From contig CM053267.1 in the NCBI GenBank assembly GCA_028583415.1, positions 17,403,583 to 17,467,582 on the forward strand: a DNA stretch of 64,000 bases. Direction: 5' to 3'. A program made the translations under genes and the position numbers. Of the stretch, positions 25,260-37,119 are shown piece by piece. Under the pieces are notes generated by a model. That model saw only the letters and a list, made by a program, of their open reading frames with translations, made no database searches and was not told where the DNA came from. Within the stretch, counting starts at the first letter, position 1. Each line of letters begins with the position of its first letter. The stretch is from Protea cynaroides (Eukaryota; Streptophyta; Magnoliopsida; Proteales; Proteaceae).

Positions 25260-27770
25260 GAAAATAGCAAGATGTTGAATGGCATTGGAGCTCGACGGTA
25301 AGCCAATTGTCCCTCTCATTTCAAGAGGATGATAGTTTCAACCAAAGCCGATAGCAAGTTCGATCATTCGTCGAGATTTACGACATGTTGGACCGGACTT
25401 TTGATTTTGGCCAATTACATCCCGCCTTTACGAGGAGGCGATCTCATCACTTCTTCATCGGAGAAAGATTTCTCATCGGCATTAGACTCTCTCTGCCGTC
25501 CATCAATCGGCGGCCTTCCAAGGAGTCTCTATCGCAAGCCCTTCTTTTGATTATCAATTTTTATGGCATTGTATCTCATGATCATGTCATCATTTTATGT
25601 ACAATTTCATAAATCTGGCTGGAACTCTCATCACGTCGTTCATTACATCCGATGGCTTCCCAAGGTTCCTATAAGCCCTTCATTTCTCAAGCCAATAAAA
25701 TGGGATCTTCTCGGTAAGATAAATCCATTCTACATAAACAACCAAACACTCTCCCAATGGTAGACCCATGTGGACAGTTTCACATCCGTCCTCTTGGACC
25801 TTCAACATCAATATTTGTCAACAAACCTAAAGGTTTCGGGCCCGGATATGATCGTGGCCGATTCGGAATCTCGATATAGCTTGTTGGGACACGTGTTCCA
25901 TCCCTGAACATCTCCAAGAAAGGAAAACATAATTTGGCACCATTTTTAATTTTGGTGTGGGGCTGCATTTCCCTAAGATCTCTTTTAGTGATGATTCAAA
26001 TAGCTGCCCGCCTATCAATACGTGTAGGTGTCAGCTTAAATAGTGGGGCAAGGCTACCCATTTGTCATAAAAGTCATGCCGTTCAGATTTCCCCTAAGGG
26101 TTTGGACCATTGGATAGGACCATAATTTTGGCAATATCCTCACCACATTGGGACTCTTTATTCAACCCAAGATGGGATTTGCAAAAAGAAGAAAATGAAA
26201 AAAAAATAATAATGGGAAGAAAAGAAACCTCGGCGGGGGAAAGGCAACCCGAGAAACCTCAATGGGCAACCTATAATACCTCGGTGGGGATAGGCGACCT
26301 GATGCAGCCCTAAAGCATTGCCCTCATTGGCCCTTCAAAGGAAAAATTCGGTGGTTCATGTAGACAAGTGTCATACCGGTCTACCCTCCATAGGGAAAGG
26401 AACCCCTCTTGCTCTCCAGTGAATCATACTCGGAGGAGTTGGACAAACCATCATCTGTTGGGCTCCATAGCATTTCCTTTCAACAGAACTCTATCTTCAA
26501 ATCCTGTTAGTCATGTTAGGGAGAGAGCAAATTCTCATGGCCTGGTTACGGATGTAGCCAAATTCATTCAAATCATCGGTTCCTTCATTTTTCAAAATTC
26601 GGGGAAGGGCTTATCTAAGAAGTCACTTCCTGCAACCAATCTGTCAATCTTTCCTTGACCTTGGAAGCATGGTCAATTATGGATGCAATCGATTCAACCT
26701 AGTTCTAACTCCGTTAGGTTGCACGTGCCCTAGCATATTACGGTAGTGGTCTATCACAACATGCGGGACCTGGGGCATAGATATACCCTATGTAGAGGAA
26801 TTGAACTTGATCATGAGCATTAAATCTAGGATCCATTGTCTAGTCCGAAGTCACGACTTTCCTAGTCAATAGAAGTAGGTCTGTCCAAGTTGGTTTTTAC
26901 CAATTTTTCGGTTCTCCTAATCTGTTGATGAAGAAAATCCAATGTGGTCACTCCTGTTAAGATTTGGTCACCAAATTCTACGAAGGAACACTTGAATCCT
27001 TTGCTCCTCGTGCCTACTTTGGGGCCATGGTTCATTCATCTTTCAAAATTGGCACAACAATGTTGCAATGCCACTGAGCTTTTCATGAGCCTAGATTGAG
27101 GGCCAAAACCATGTCACATTTCATCGCCGCTTGGCTATTCTACCAATTTGTTCTACCATAATGCACGGTCAAAGAACTTAGTTGACCAAATGTCCCTTGA
27201 CAATTTAACACCATGGTCAATCAATAAAGTCACTTTGGTTAAAGGACCGTCAAGGTCCCCTCATTCTTGTCCAAAATCCTCGCTAGAGTTTCTTTCAATC
27301 AAAATCCAACAACACCAATGTTGGCTGAAGAAAATCATCACCTTTAAATTACTTGGAACCCTTCAAAGGGAGTAACCAAGTCATCCATACCGTGCTGAAA
27401 TTGGGTCAAACTTTCGGTACCGGGTCATAAATGGGAAATTTCAAATCTAGGTATCATGCCACCAAAGTCCATGACACCACTTCCAATGATGTCATGTTTT
27501 GTGCCTTTACCAATAAAGCGGGAGCAAAAAACTCAGAAAGCTGCCAAGGAATTCACCATCATTTCAAAGATATCCGGCACTCTATGGGTTCAAAGTCAAT
27601 AGACTTCCAAGATGGGTCAGATTCCAACCCTAATGGTTCAAAGTCAACAAAGCCTTCTGTATGGGTCACTTTCAAGCATCCTAAAGGTTCAAAGCCATAG
27701 AGCTTCCAAGAAGGATATTCCTATTTTCAATCCCGAAGGTCCAAAGCTGGTAGGGCTGCCAAGATGAGTC
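24111..27770 (+). other. Element C internal region, non-repetitive part
   Basis: About 3.7 kb with only short ORFs (the longest about 130 aa, 24379-24774) and no retroviral motif. Two long A runs (24880-24916, about 37 bases; 25210-25250, about 41 bases) punctuate it. Short phrases such as GAAACCTC(A/G)(A/G) with GGGCAACC recur near 26225-26290. This is where gag-pol would be expected in an autonomous element. Confidence 0.6.
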
Positions 27771-27779
27771 ATTCGGTAT

Positions 27780-28610
27780 CACCCTATAAATGACCTTCGA
27801 GTTCTTGCTCATTTCGGGAATCAATAGCAAATTCCTCACCCTATAAGTGACTTTTCGAGTCCTTGCTCATTTCGGAATCAAATGCGAGCCCTAGCTCATC
27901 CAAATTTCAAATCAATCTCGGTCCATAAGTAAATCAAATGTAGAGCCCTAGCTCATTCCAAAGATCAAGTCAATCTCGGCCTATAAGTGAATCCAGGCCC
28001 TAGCTCATTCAAAGATCAATTCAATCTCGGCATATAAGTGAATCAAATGCGAGCCCTAGCTTATTCGGAAAAAACAATCTCAGAATCTCAATCAAAAGAG
28101 CCTCGGTTCAATCAAAGAAGACATCAAATTTTCCATCCAAATCAAATCCGAGCCCAAGCTCATGCAATCGGCCTTGTATTCCGGCCTAGCTTCATACAAG
28201 AAGGGGTTTATCGGCCTACAAATGGATCAAGCCGGGTCCAAGCCCGCACATACCTTGCATTGAGTTCCACCTCGGCAAAGAAGAGGTTCCCAGCCTACAA
28301 ATGAGCCTTGTATTCGCGGCCTAGCTTCATACAAGAAGAGGTTTATCGGCCTACAAATGGATCAAGCCGGGTCCAAGCCGCGCGTACCTTGCATCATGAG
28401 TTCCACCTCGGCAAGAAGGGGTTCCCGGCCTACAAATGAGCCTTGTATTCACGGCCTACCTCCATACAAGAAGGGTTTATCGGCCTACAAATGGATCAAG
28501 CCGGGTCCAAGCCCGCACATACCTTACATTGAGTTCCACCTCGGCAAGAAGGGGTTCCCGACCTACAAATGGGCCTTGTATTCACGGCCTAGCTTCATAC
28601 AAGAGGAGCA
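27780..28610 (+). repeat. Element C internal tandem repeats, families 4 and 5
   Basis: First, units of about 55-65 bp around GAGCCCTAGCTCATTC and CTATAAGTGAATC (27780-28080). Then three to four units of ~130 bp containing GGCCTAGCTTCATACAAGAA, ATCGGCCTACAAATGGATCA and GAGTTCCACCTCGGCAA (28165-28610). Located just upstream of the polypurine tract, a usual place for 3' UTR repeats in Tat/Ogre-like elements. Confidence 0.8.
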
Positions 28611-28818
28611 ATCATCAATCTTCCAAGAAGAGCAAACCTTCTTGCCGGTCGGACTACGTTACGGGCTTGATTTCTAGGACACCCTTAGAATACGTAGGCG
28701 GTTTAGGAAGAATTACCCTAAGTGCAGCCCAATAAACAATATCACTCATACCCCAAAAAAATGTGGTTCTTTTATCTTTAGCCTTCAGCGATAACAATCT
28801 CGGCTAAAGAGGGGCATC

Positions 28819-29785
28819 TGTAAGCACCCCATTTTTGCCACCCTCGGCATAAGTGAACCAATATGGCGGGTTTCGACCTTTAACCCAAAGATTTGTAATT
28901 CTCCTACGATCCCCACGGTAGGGTCATGGGCTATTATCTGCATAGATGCATAGGTCATGGAATTATCTTGAAGCGATACGGTTGCTCAATTCCGGTATCA
29001 AATGAGGGAAGATCACGACCATTTTAGTCGGATGATACATATATAAGGGAGGTTACTGAAATTGTCATAAATAATCCCGGGGGCTTTCATGCAAATTATC
29101 GTAAGTTAGATTGTTTGAATTTCAAATCATCATATCTTGATCATCCGGCATCGGATTCGGATGGTTCCAAGACCATTATTCTTCATTCATGATGTTCTAC
29201 AAAGTGGGCGTAAAAAAATCCCGGGTAGAAGTCACCGGTGGGTCCCATGCAAACTTGCATGCAAAATGATCGGCAAAACTTCAAAGCTTCATATCTTTCC
29301 CGTTCTACCTCGGATTCGGGCGATTTCGGTCTCATTATGTTCCATTTTTAGTGCTCTACAAAGTGGGCGTAAAATATTTTTCGGTAAAAGCCTCCGAAGG
29401 ATCTCATGCGAGAATGGTCGGCCAAATTATCGATAATTGGTCGCTTAAACTTCAAAAATTCATAAGTTGACCATTTTACTTCCAAATGAGGTGATTCAAG
29501 TTCCTATATTCCTCATTTTTAATGTTCTACAAAATGAGCATAAAAAATTTGGAATAGAGGCCATCAAAAAAATTCCATACGGGATAACGGCAGGGGAATG
29601 ACCCGTGAAATGACAAGGAGAAGAAACCCGGGTTAATTCCAATCGGTCCAAGTCAGCTCGGTTCAAACCGGTTTTGGTCCAACCTAGCTCAACCCATATC
29701 GGTTGTCAACCTAAGTCGGTCTCAACCCATTTCGAATCAGTTCATCTATGTATGCACGATATATATATTATATATTATATATATA

Positions 29786-29877
<92 letters not shown>

Positions 29878-32800
29878 ATGTATGTATATGTATGTATGTT
29901 ATTAAATATATGTGTATATATGTATATAATATATATTATTGTATGTAAATGATAATCCAAAAGATTTTGAGAAGAAAAAGGAAAGGGGGGAGAGAGAAAC
30001 GTGAAAGTGAAGGGGGGATTTTGGTTTTGGAGATAATCCAAAAGATTTTTGGGAAAAAAAAGGAAAAGGGGAAAGAAAAAACGTGGAAGAGAGGGGATTT
30101 AGGGTTTTGAGATAATCCAAAAGATTTTGAGAAAGAAAAAGGAAAGGGGGGAGAGAAAACGTGAAAGAGAGGGGGATTTAGGGTTTTGAGATAATCCAAA
30201 AGATTTTTGAGGGAAAAAAGGAAGGGGGGGGAGAGAAAAAACGTGGAAGGGGGGGATTTAGGGTTTTGAGATAATCCAAAAGATTTTGAGAAGAAAAGGA
30301 AAGAGGGGGGAGAGAAAGCGTGAAAGGAGGGGGATTTAGGGTTTTGAGATAATCCAAAAGATCTTGAGAAAAAAAAGGAAAGAGAGAGGAATAAAAAAAA
30401 AAAAAAAAAAAAAGGGGGGAAAAATATTCCCCTTCACGTTTTCTAGAAAGAAAACGTGAAAAGAGAGGAGAGAGAAAGAAAGAAAGAAAGAAAAAGGAAG
30501 AAAAGAAAAAAGGAAAAAAAAAATATTTTTTTAGAAAAAAGGATCTTCTAGAAAATGAGTGAAAAATTATAAATAGGCAATAGGAGGATCTCTTTTTTTC
30601 CAGAGCAGAGAGAGGGGGAAACGTGGGTGAGAGAGAGAAAGGTGAGTGAGAGAGAGAGAAAGCGTGAGAGAGGAAGAAGAAAGAAAGAGAGAAAGAGAAA
30701 GAAAGAAAGAAAGAGAAGAAGAAAAGAGAGAAGAGAAGAGAGAAAGAAGCAGAAGAGAGGAAAAGGAGGATTCACATTCAAAGGGGGTTGATACAACCCC
30801 CAATCACCCTTCATCAACGGTTTCGCTCGATTTGAGCCCAAGGTTAGTACTCTAAACAAATTTAGAGGTCGTTATAATGCCCGAATGCCGATTTTGCTTG
30901 AAAAAGGCTAATTTTCATGAAATCTCAATCATGAATGCTCTATTACATGCTTGTTAATGTTAGGATGCCTATGTCTAACATTTTTCATGAATGATAATTT
31001 GTCTAAGCTATTCAATGATGAATTTTTGATTGATATACAATGATGTTTGATGTTTTTTGTAAATTTCATAAAGTGATTTTCTGATCTGAAAATTCCAGAT
31101 TTAGGGTTCAAACTTAGGACGTACATCATATGTATTTTTTCTAAGATTTTGAAGCCCAAAATTTTATGGGAGTCTCTCTGATATGATAGAAGACTACCCT
31201 AAAAATTTCGTTCCATTTGGAATTGGGGAAATATATCAAACAATTTGTCTTTGACATTGCTATTTTTCTCGGATGTAATGCAATCCTCCATCGGAAAGTC
31301 TCTGGACAAAGGCTTTATGGCCATAATCAGAAATTCCACTTAACATGAACTTTTTAGACATGAAAGTCTTCTAAAAAATGGCACTGGTTTCATATTTTTT
31401 CCATTTTTTGTTGAATTGATATCAATTTTTAAGTGCATAAAGCTTTGATTTCAGATCTGTCATGATGTGCTGATTTGCATGATTGAAAAGAGTCATTTTT
31501 CACAAAGAAAATATACTGTTTTAACTTGTTTTTCTTAATGAAATTTTAGATCAGATAGTTATCTACATAGACATATGTCTGTATTTAATTTTCATTAAGA
31601 ATAGGATTTTATTTGGAATTTATGGTGCAACTGGTCAAAAATCTGGAACAGACCTGACCAGTGTATTTGCCTGTACTTGGGGAATGTTTTCGACCTGCCT
31701 ATGGTCTCTTTTAGGAATATCTTCCTTGAGACAAAATGTTGGCCTCTGAGTCTTCTTTCCAGGGATATATTTTTAGAATTTTTTGAGTAAGTACTATGAC
31801 CTATGTTCCCATTTTGGTCCAGCCTGACAAAGCTGTCATCTTGCTGCGTGTTCCATCATGTTTTGATTGATTCTCATATGCTTTGGTTGTTTCTCACATG
31901 CCATATTTGATGCTATGCTATGTTCGGATGCTCGTATGCATACACTGCCATAATTGGAATGATCACATTGCCATAATTGAAATAATCACATTGCCATGAT
32001 TGGAATGATACACATGTTTATTGCCATATTTATGCGCTACACTTGCTCGCATGCTATATTAAATGCTTATTGTCACAATTAGGGTAGAAAACCCTAAAAA
32101 ATGGAAAGAAAATAACATTTAGGGTAGAAAACCCTAAGATGGAAAGAAAATAATAATTAGGGTAGAAAACCCTAAAATGGAAAGAATGTAACAATTAGGG
32201 TAGAAAACCCTAAAAATAAAAAGAAAATAATAATTAGGGTAGAAAACCCTAAAATGGAAAGAATGTAACATTTAGGGTAGAAAACCTTAAAAATAGAAAT
32301 AAAATAATAATTAGGGTATAAAACCCTAAAATGGAAAAGAATGTCGAAAAGAAATAGCAATTAGGATCTTGCCATGCTTAGAATATAGCATACTAGATCA
32401 TGCCATGTAGGCTCTTGCCTTATTTACAATACATGCCATATTTGAAAGATTTTTAAACAATCTTACTGTATGTGAATTTCTTGTCATAAATGTTTTATGT
32501 GCCATATTTAGATAGAATATTCTATTTTTTTGGCAATAACTTATTTTATGCAACACCCTAGTCAAACTGCCATATCTGCACACTTCTAGAAGACAATCTA
32601 GGCGTGGGGACGTGCATTTAGGCACCCACATTCTTGGGAAGGGCATAATGGGAATAATAAAACCTTAATAAAGAAAGAGAATTCTTTGCCAAACCTTCCA
32701 AAATTAGAATTCAGAATGAAAAGGGTAATTTAGGACGATTTGCCCCTCGGCAAACCCTAAACCTAGAATAGGTTCTAAACCCTAAACCTAGAATAGGTTC

Positions 32801-33764
32801 TAAACCCTAAACCTAGAATAGGTTCTCAATCATTAACCTAAAAGGGGTTAGGTCAAACCTATAGTGGCCACTTGGACTATCCATCAGATCCTCTAGGATA
32901 CTTACCCATATTTTTACCCAAATAGGGTTATCCATCGGGGCCCATCCCGAACTAGGCGGATTTCGATTCCTAGGGCAAACCCTAGGATACGTAGGCTATT
33001 TGGGAGAAACTCAAATTCGGATCCACATCTTAGTCCACTTGGACTATCCATAGATCCACTAGGATATTTATCCAAACCTTAGTCCACTCGGACTATCCAT
33101 AGATCCACTAGGATATCCCCCATATTTTAACCCAAATAGGGTTATCTACACCTTAGTCCACTTGGACTATCCATAGATCCACTAGGATATTTATCCACAT
33201 CTTAGTCCACTTGGACTATCCATAAATCCACTAGGACATTATCCATATTTCAACCCAAATAGGGTTATTCTTAGATCCACTAGGACTATCTATCAGTCCA
33301 CATGGACTATCCGGATCCTAACCCATAGGATTTCTCGGCCTTTCAAGCATAACTTTCAACTTGAACAAAGAACTTAATCATGCACAAGCATAAATCACAT
33401 CCATAAACTTTAATCACCTCGAACTACGATGGTGAACCTGATTTTTGGAATAATTCCGTATTACGTAGGCAATCGATGGATACTGATTCGGTTCAATGAT
33501 ATCAAACCCCTTGGTTTGGTTTGGGTTAGCAAATAGAGTCTAGCATAGGAAAGGTATAGGAGACCGATTTCGATCGGGCGGTTTGGAGTGCCTAACCCCT
33601 TCCCATAACCGTAACTGACGCTTACCCAATCTCGATGGACCGGAATTCCAATCTAAGGGTCATGAGTCAATCAAAGTCTTACCTTGGGGTGAGATTTCAC
33701 ATTTCTAAGGTCCTAGACCTAAATCTAGGTGGCGACTTCTAAAGATTTCCATCTTTGTCCTCAC
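28819..33764 (+). repeat. Element C 3' LTR (4946 bp)
   Basis: Same architecture as LTR1, closely similar. TATA box at 30568-30575; (TA)n at about 29759-29869; hairpin array reduced to 7 units (32079-32345), which accounts for most of the length difference. It ends TCCTCAC at 33764, one base short of LTR1's terminal CA. It contains numerous 1-15 base differences in gap content against LTR1. Confidence 0.92.
32079..32345 (+). repeat. Shortened telomere-like hairpin array in C LTR2
   Basis: Seven units homologous to the array in LTR1. The last unit joins directly to the sequence that follows the 16th unit of LTR1 (GAAAAGAAATAGCAATTAGG), as expected for a deletion by unequal pairing of repeats. 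Confidence 0.9.
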
Positions 33765-34428
33765 GATAAACATAACCTTCGTTGTACAATGTTCATTATG
33801 GGTGCTGTGGGCGACGGTGAGAGTCATCGGACGTATCCACACTCTCGTGCATAGAGGTGCGGTGGCCACCTATCCTTTCTATAGCACAGTGCAAACGTAA
33901 AACCAGACCAAAGATATGAATTGATTGCATGCATATGTATTGTTGTATTGTTTTGTTTGCTCACTGAGCCGTGATGTGTGCTCACCCTTCGACGTCGAAT
34001 ATTTTTAGTTGATGATGCAGGTACAACCGTTGAAGATTATATAAATGCTCCAGAATACGGAAACATTGCAGCGATGGTAGCTGAAGATGAAGTGGATACA
34101 CATGACATCTCTTGCGAGTGTAACTCATGTGTATTCGATTAGATTTTTAGTTTTATCTATTTGGATTTATTAAAGACATGTATTTGATATTTATTTATTT
34201 ATGTCTTAGTTGATACAAAATAATTTATTATTTAAATATTGATATCACAATAGATTCTCAGTTCATTTTATTATAAGACTTTCGCTATTGTGTATTTACT
34301 CTGATTATGATTATGGATGTATGGGGTTTTGATAACACGGATATAGCCTACTCGAGATCCTGGTTGAACCGTTGGTTTGTTAGCAGTTCATCACACCGTT
34401 CTGAATTGTACAGAATTGGGGTGTGACA
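33765..34428 (+). repeat. Element B 5' LTR, part 2
   Basis: Resumes at the position equivalent to 45874 of the 3' LTR and ends GGGGTGTGACA at 34428, two bases before the primer site. The 204 bp equivalent to 45670-45873 are absent from this LTR, so they were lost at or after insertion of element C. It contains the reverse complement of the CGGTGGCC...CTATAGCACA block shared with A and D. Confidence 0.92.
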
Positions 34429-34570
34429 ACTTGGTATCAGAGCATCTCAGGCCTTGTCTGTTGAACTAGCATACATTCTAGACAATTGTGAACTGAGATA
34501 GGATAAAAGTAAAAACAGTAATATTAACACACGATAAGCACAAGTGATGTTTGAGACCAAATTTAAAAAA
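34429..34570 (+). other. Element B primer binding site and leader start
   Basis: TGGTATCAGAGC (34432-34443) is the standard initiator tRNA-Met primer site, two bases after the LTR. The next ~120 bp resemble the leader of element A (ACTGAG(T/A)TAGGATAAA, CATAAGCAC). Similarity stops near 34565, where B's extra module begins. Confidence 0.85.
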
Positions 34571-34705
34571 AAAATAATGCATCTATTAAAGGGGGAACAA
34601 TTTTAATACAATGTGAAACAAACAAACGTATATACATAACTAAAAAGCAGTACGGTCCACAACCGGACAGTTACTCTGTAGTACAAGAAGAAGGAAAAGA
34701 TACAC

Positions 34706-36101
34706 TCATGAAGCCGGAGGTGAAGGAGGAGGCTGTGCCTCACGATCTCTGTCATAATCCTCAGCGTAGACTCTAGTCAACCAGGCTACCTGAGTCTGGG
34801 TCGTCTGAAGACTAGTTGTGAGACCAGTCAACCGTTGATCAGTCATGCGCTGAGCACCCAAAAGCTCCTCCATACGCATATCTGACCGGCGCTGAGCATC
34901 TATGAGCTCTCCCATCCGCATGTCTGATATGCGTTGGGCGACTAGCAGCTCATCCACTCTCACACACTGAGCGTCCAACAACTCCTCCTTCCTCAGATCA
35001 AATCTGCGCTGAGCCTCTCTGATCTCATGCAACATCTTCATCATATAAGAAGGTGGGTGTGAAGGACCAGCCGCATGAGAAGGACCAGTCTCAGGTGTAG
35101 GACCCGCCGCAGATGAAGTACCAGCTCCAGCCGCATGTGTGGGTGAAGGCAGTGGTATCGAGTCTACATCCATGTACATGCGGTCATCGTCATCGGTAGG
35201 ATCCACATGAACTCTAGCGGCGGCAGCAGCTGCCTCGGCGTCAGCGATCTCGATGCGAGTGTGAGGGCACACCATCTCGTTCCTCTCCTCATCACTGACT
35301 TGGGCATCCCACGAGCCCATCTTGCAGATAGCTTCCCAATCTAGAGACGACGAGAAGGTTTTCTCCTGAATCTTCTCATCCACTAAATCAACTCCCAGGC
35401 GGGTCAGCAACATAGTGATCATACGTCCGTACGGGAGGTTGCCAGTATGGCTGCGCAATGTAGCAGTGATCATAGTCCGCATGATGATGTACGGCAGGTA
35501 GACGGGCTGTCTAGTGCAGATACTATATAGCAGATACTGGGTTAGCTGGGAAACCCTCTCGTAGTGACCACTCTACGGGAGCAGGTTATGCTGGATAATC
35601 TTGAAAAAGACCCGTAGAGCCGGACGCATATAGCAAGCCCTCATCTACCAGCGATCAGGTCGTAGCAACTGACTATCAATCTCAGCCCTCATCTCTGTGG
35701 AGACGAACTGGGGCTCTCCAGGAGCACAGTAAACCATGGGGCCATCATAGGGAATGCCCAGTAGGTCGGCCAGTTTTCGATAATCAAAAGAGATGTGCAC
35801 CCCTTTGATGTAACTAGTGATACGTAACTCCTGACCCCTCTCGATGTCATTGTAATTCTCCACCACCTGGAGATTACAATAAAACGGTCATACTAAATTC
35901 GGGCGTGTGCAAGCGTCGTAGGTAATGAAGCCACCCCATATCACCAAAGGCTCTCTCCACGTTGAACAAGGCTAACTCAGCCAAGTTCACCATACGACCT
36001 CCCTCCACTTTCTTACGAACAAAGTGGGCATATTGTGCCTCGGCTTCATTGGAACGGAAGCGAAGAGGATCACGAACTCTAGGTACCTTAGTACGAGCCA
36101 T
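34706..36101 (-). pseudogene. Antisense gene in element B leader, 'putative plant transposon protein' type
   Basis: A gene on the strand opposite to the element, between the 5' LTR and gag. The N-terminal part (36101-35874) begins MARTKVPRVRDPLRF and has RKKVEGGRMV and ERAFGDMGW. A frameshift near 35870 leads to ITSYIKGVHISFDYRKLADL (35866-35645). The same frame then continues past stops at 35647-35645 and 35575-35573 with VSQLTQYLLYSICT and LPYGRMITMLLTRLGVDL. This order of motifs is that of the family annotated as putative plant transposon protein (Transposase_32-like), recognised from memory. The last ~250 residues (35482-34706) are Ala/Pro-rich, then carry about five heptad-like repeats around (E/D)LL(D/G)AQR(x)DMRM, predicting a coiled coil. 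Function of the family is unknown; this copy is broken. Confidence 0.7.
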
Positions 36102-36109
36102 GGTATCTG

Positions 36110-37062
36110 TAAATAAGAAAGAAAAACAGATAATATGTTAATAAGATAGAAAATCTAAAATTTTGACATTATAACGACGTAAATTGGCCAAAAGCCTCAC
36201 TTGTCACCCAGACACGTGGGCAGGAGGACTTACGTAGGTTCCAACATGTCCTACAACACTCAGACAGTAGGAAATTCTAGCTAATGAAGTCCAATTTGAA
36301 GAAATTACGAGAAATCAAAAATTTCGACAAATTAGGGCAAAAAGAGCAAAAATCCAAGTTTCTCGATAACCAACCGATGAAACTCAAAAAATTTTGAGGG
36401 CTTTCGTTCCTCGAGACACCAGTAACAAAAGCCCCCAATAAAAATCGAATTTTTACGGTTGGAAAAAGTTTAATTTGAAAAATACAAGTTAAATGGACAA
36501 AAACCTAGAAATGGAAACCTAAAACCAGGTAAAAATGAGTAAGCATACATGTAGGGATGATGTGGACGTCGAAACACGGATCCAAACTGACCAAAATAGC
36601 GGAGTGGCACTGTAGCAACTCAGAGGTGGGAGACGAGTCGAAACGGGAGAGAAATGATGGGGAATGAACCCAGAATCGGATCTTAAAGGTCTGATTTTTG
36701 GTCCGGGGGGTCGGACAATTCGACCCGGGTTCATCGACCCCGGATCGACCCCGGATCGACCCCCGGCTCTCGGGAATCGACAAAAACCGGGGGGGTCGGA
36801 CCAGGGTTCGGACATCCATAGACCCCCACATCGACCCCCAGTTCTCGGGAACTTGGCAGGGAACCAGGGGTCGGACAGGGGGTCGGATACCCATCGACCC
36901 CCACATCGACCCCCAGCTCTCGGGAAGAACAGGTCATTCCCAGGGTCGGATACTGAGGGTCGGACATACCATCGACCCTGCATAGAAAAGACAGTATTTT
37001 TCATAAAATGAGCTAAATTTTTTGGAATTTTACATCGGTTAACGTGCCTACATGCAGTATAA
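36110..37062 (+). other. Element B leader, GGTCG-rich segment
   Basis: No credible gene. 36110-36690 is AT-rich. 36698-36985 is dense in GGGTCGG and CGACCCC words in both orientations, like the clusters in the LTRs of A and B. Apparent ORFs here in four frames are by-products of the repeat. TTTTTCAG at 37088-37095, just before gag, looks like a splice acceptor, but I see no matched donor. Confidence 0.6.
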
Positions 37063-37119
37063 ATGATTGACTCACCTATTTTGATGATTTTTCAGGCACC
37101 ACCAATCTCAGAAGAAAAC

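Larger units (their letters stand above)
14706..33764 (+). mobile_element. Element C: large non-coding LTR retrotransposon (LARD-like), inserted in B's 5' LTR
   Basis: 19,059 bp: LTR 14706-19979 (5274 bp), internal 19980-28818 (8839 bp), LTR 28819-33764 (4946 bp). The orientation is plus, from the primer site TGGCGACTCCGCTGGGGA (19981-19998) next to LTR1 and the polypurine tract AAAGAGGGG (28807-28814) before LTR2. The primer site matches the 3' end of plant tRNA-Arg, as used by Ogre/Tat-lineage gypsy elements. No gag, protease, RT, RNase H or integrase motif was found in any frame of the internal region, so it must depend on a partner element. It has no target duplication and a 204-bp gap in the target. 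Confidence 0.9.

Noticed and set aside
36505..37011. Overlapping ORFs of 78-161 aa on both strands
   Set aside because: Artefacts of GGTCGG/CGACCC repeats, which are open in several frames.
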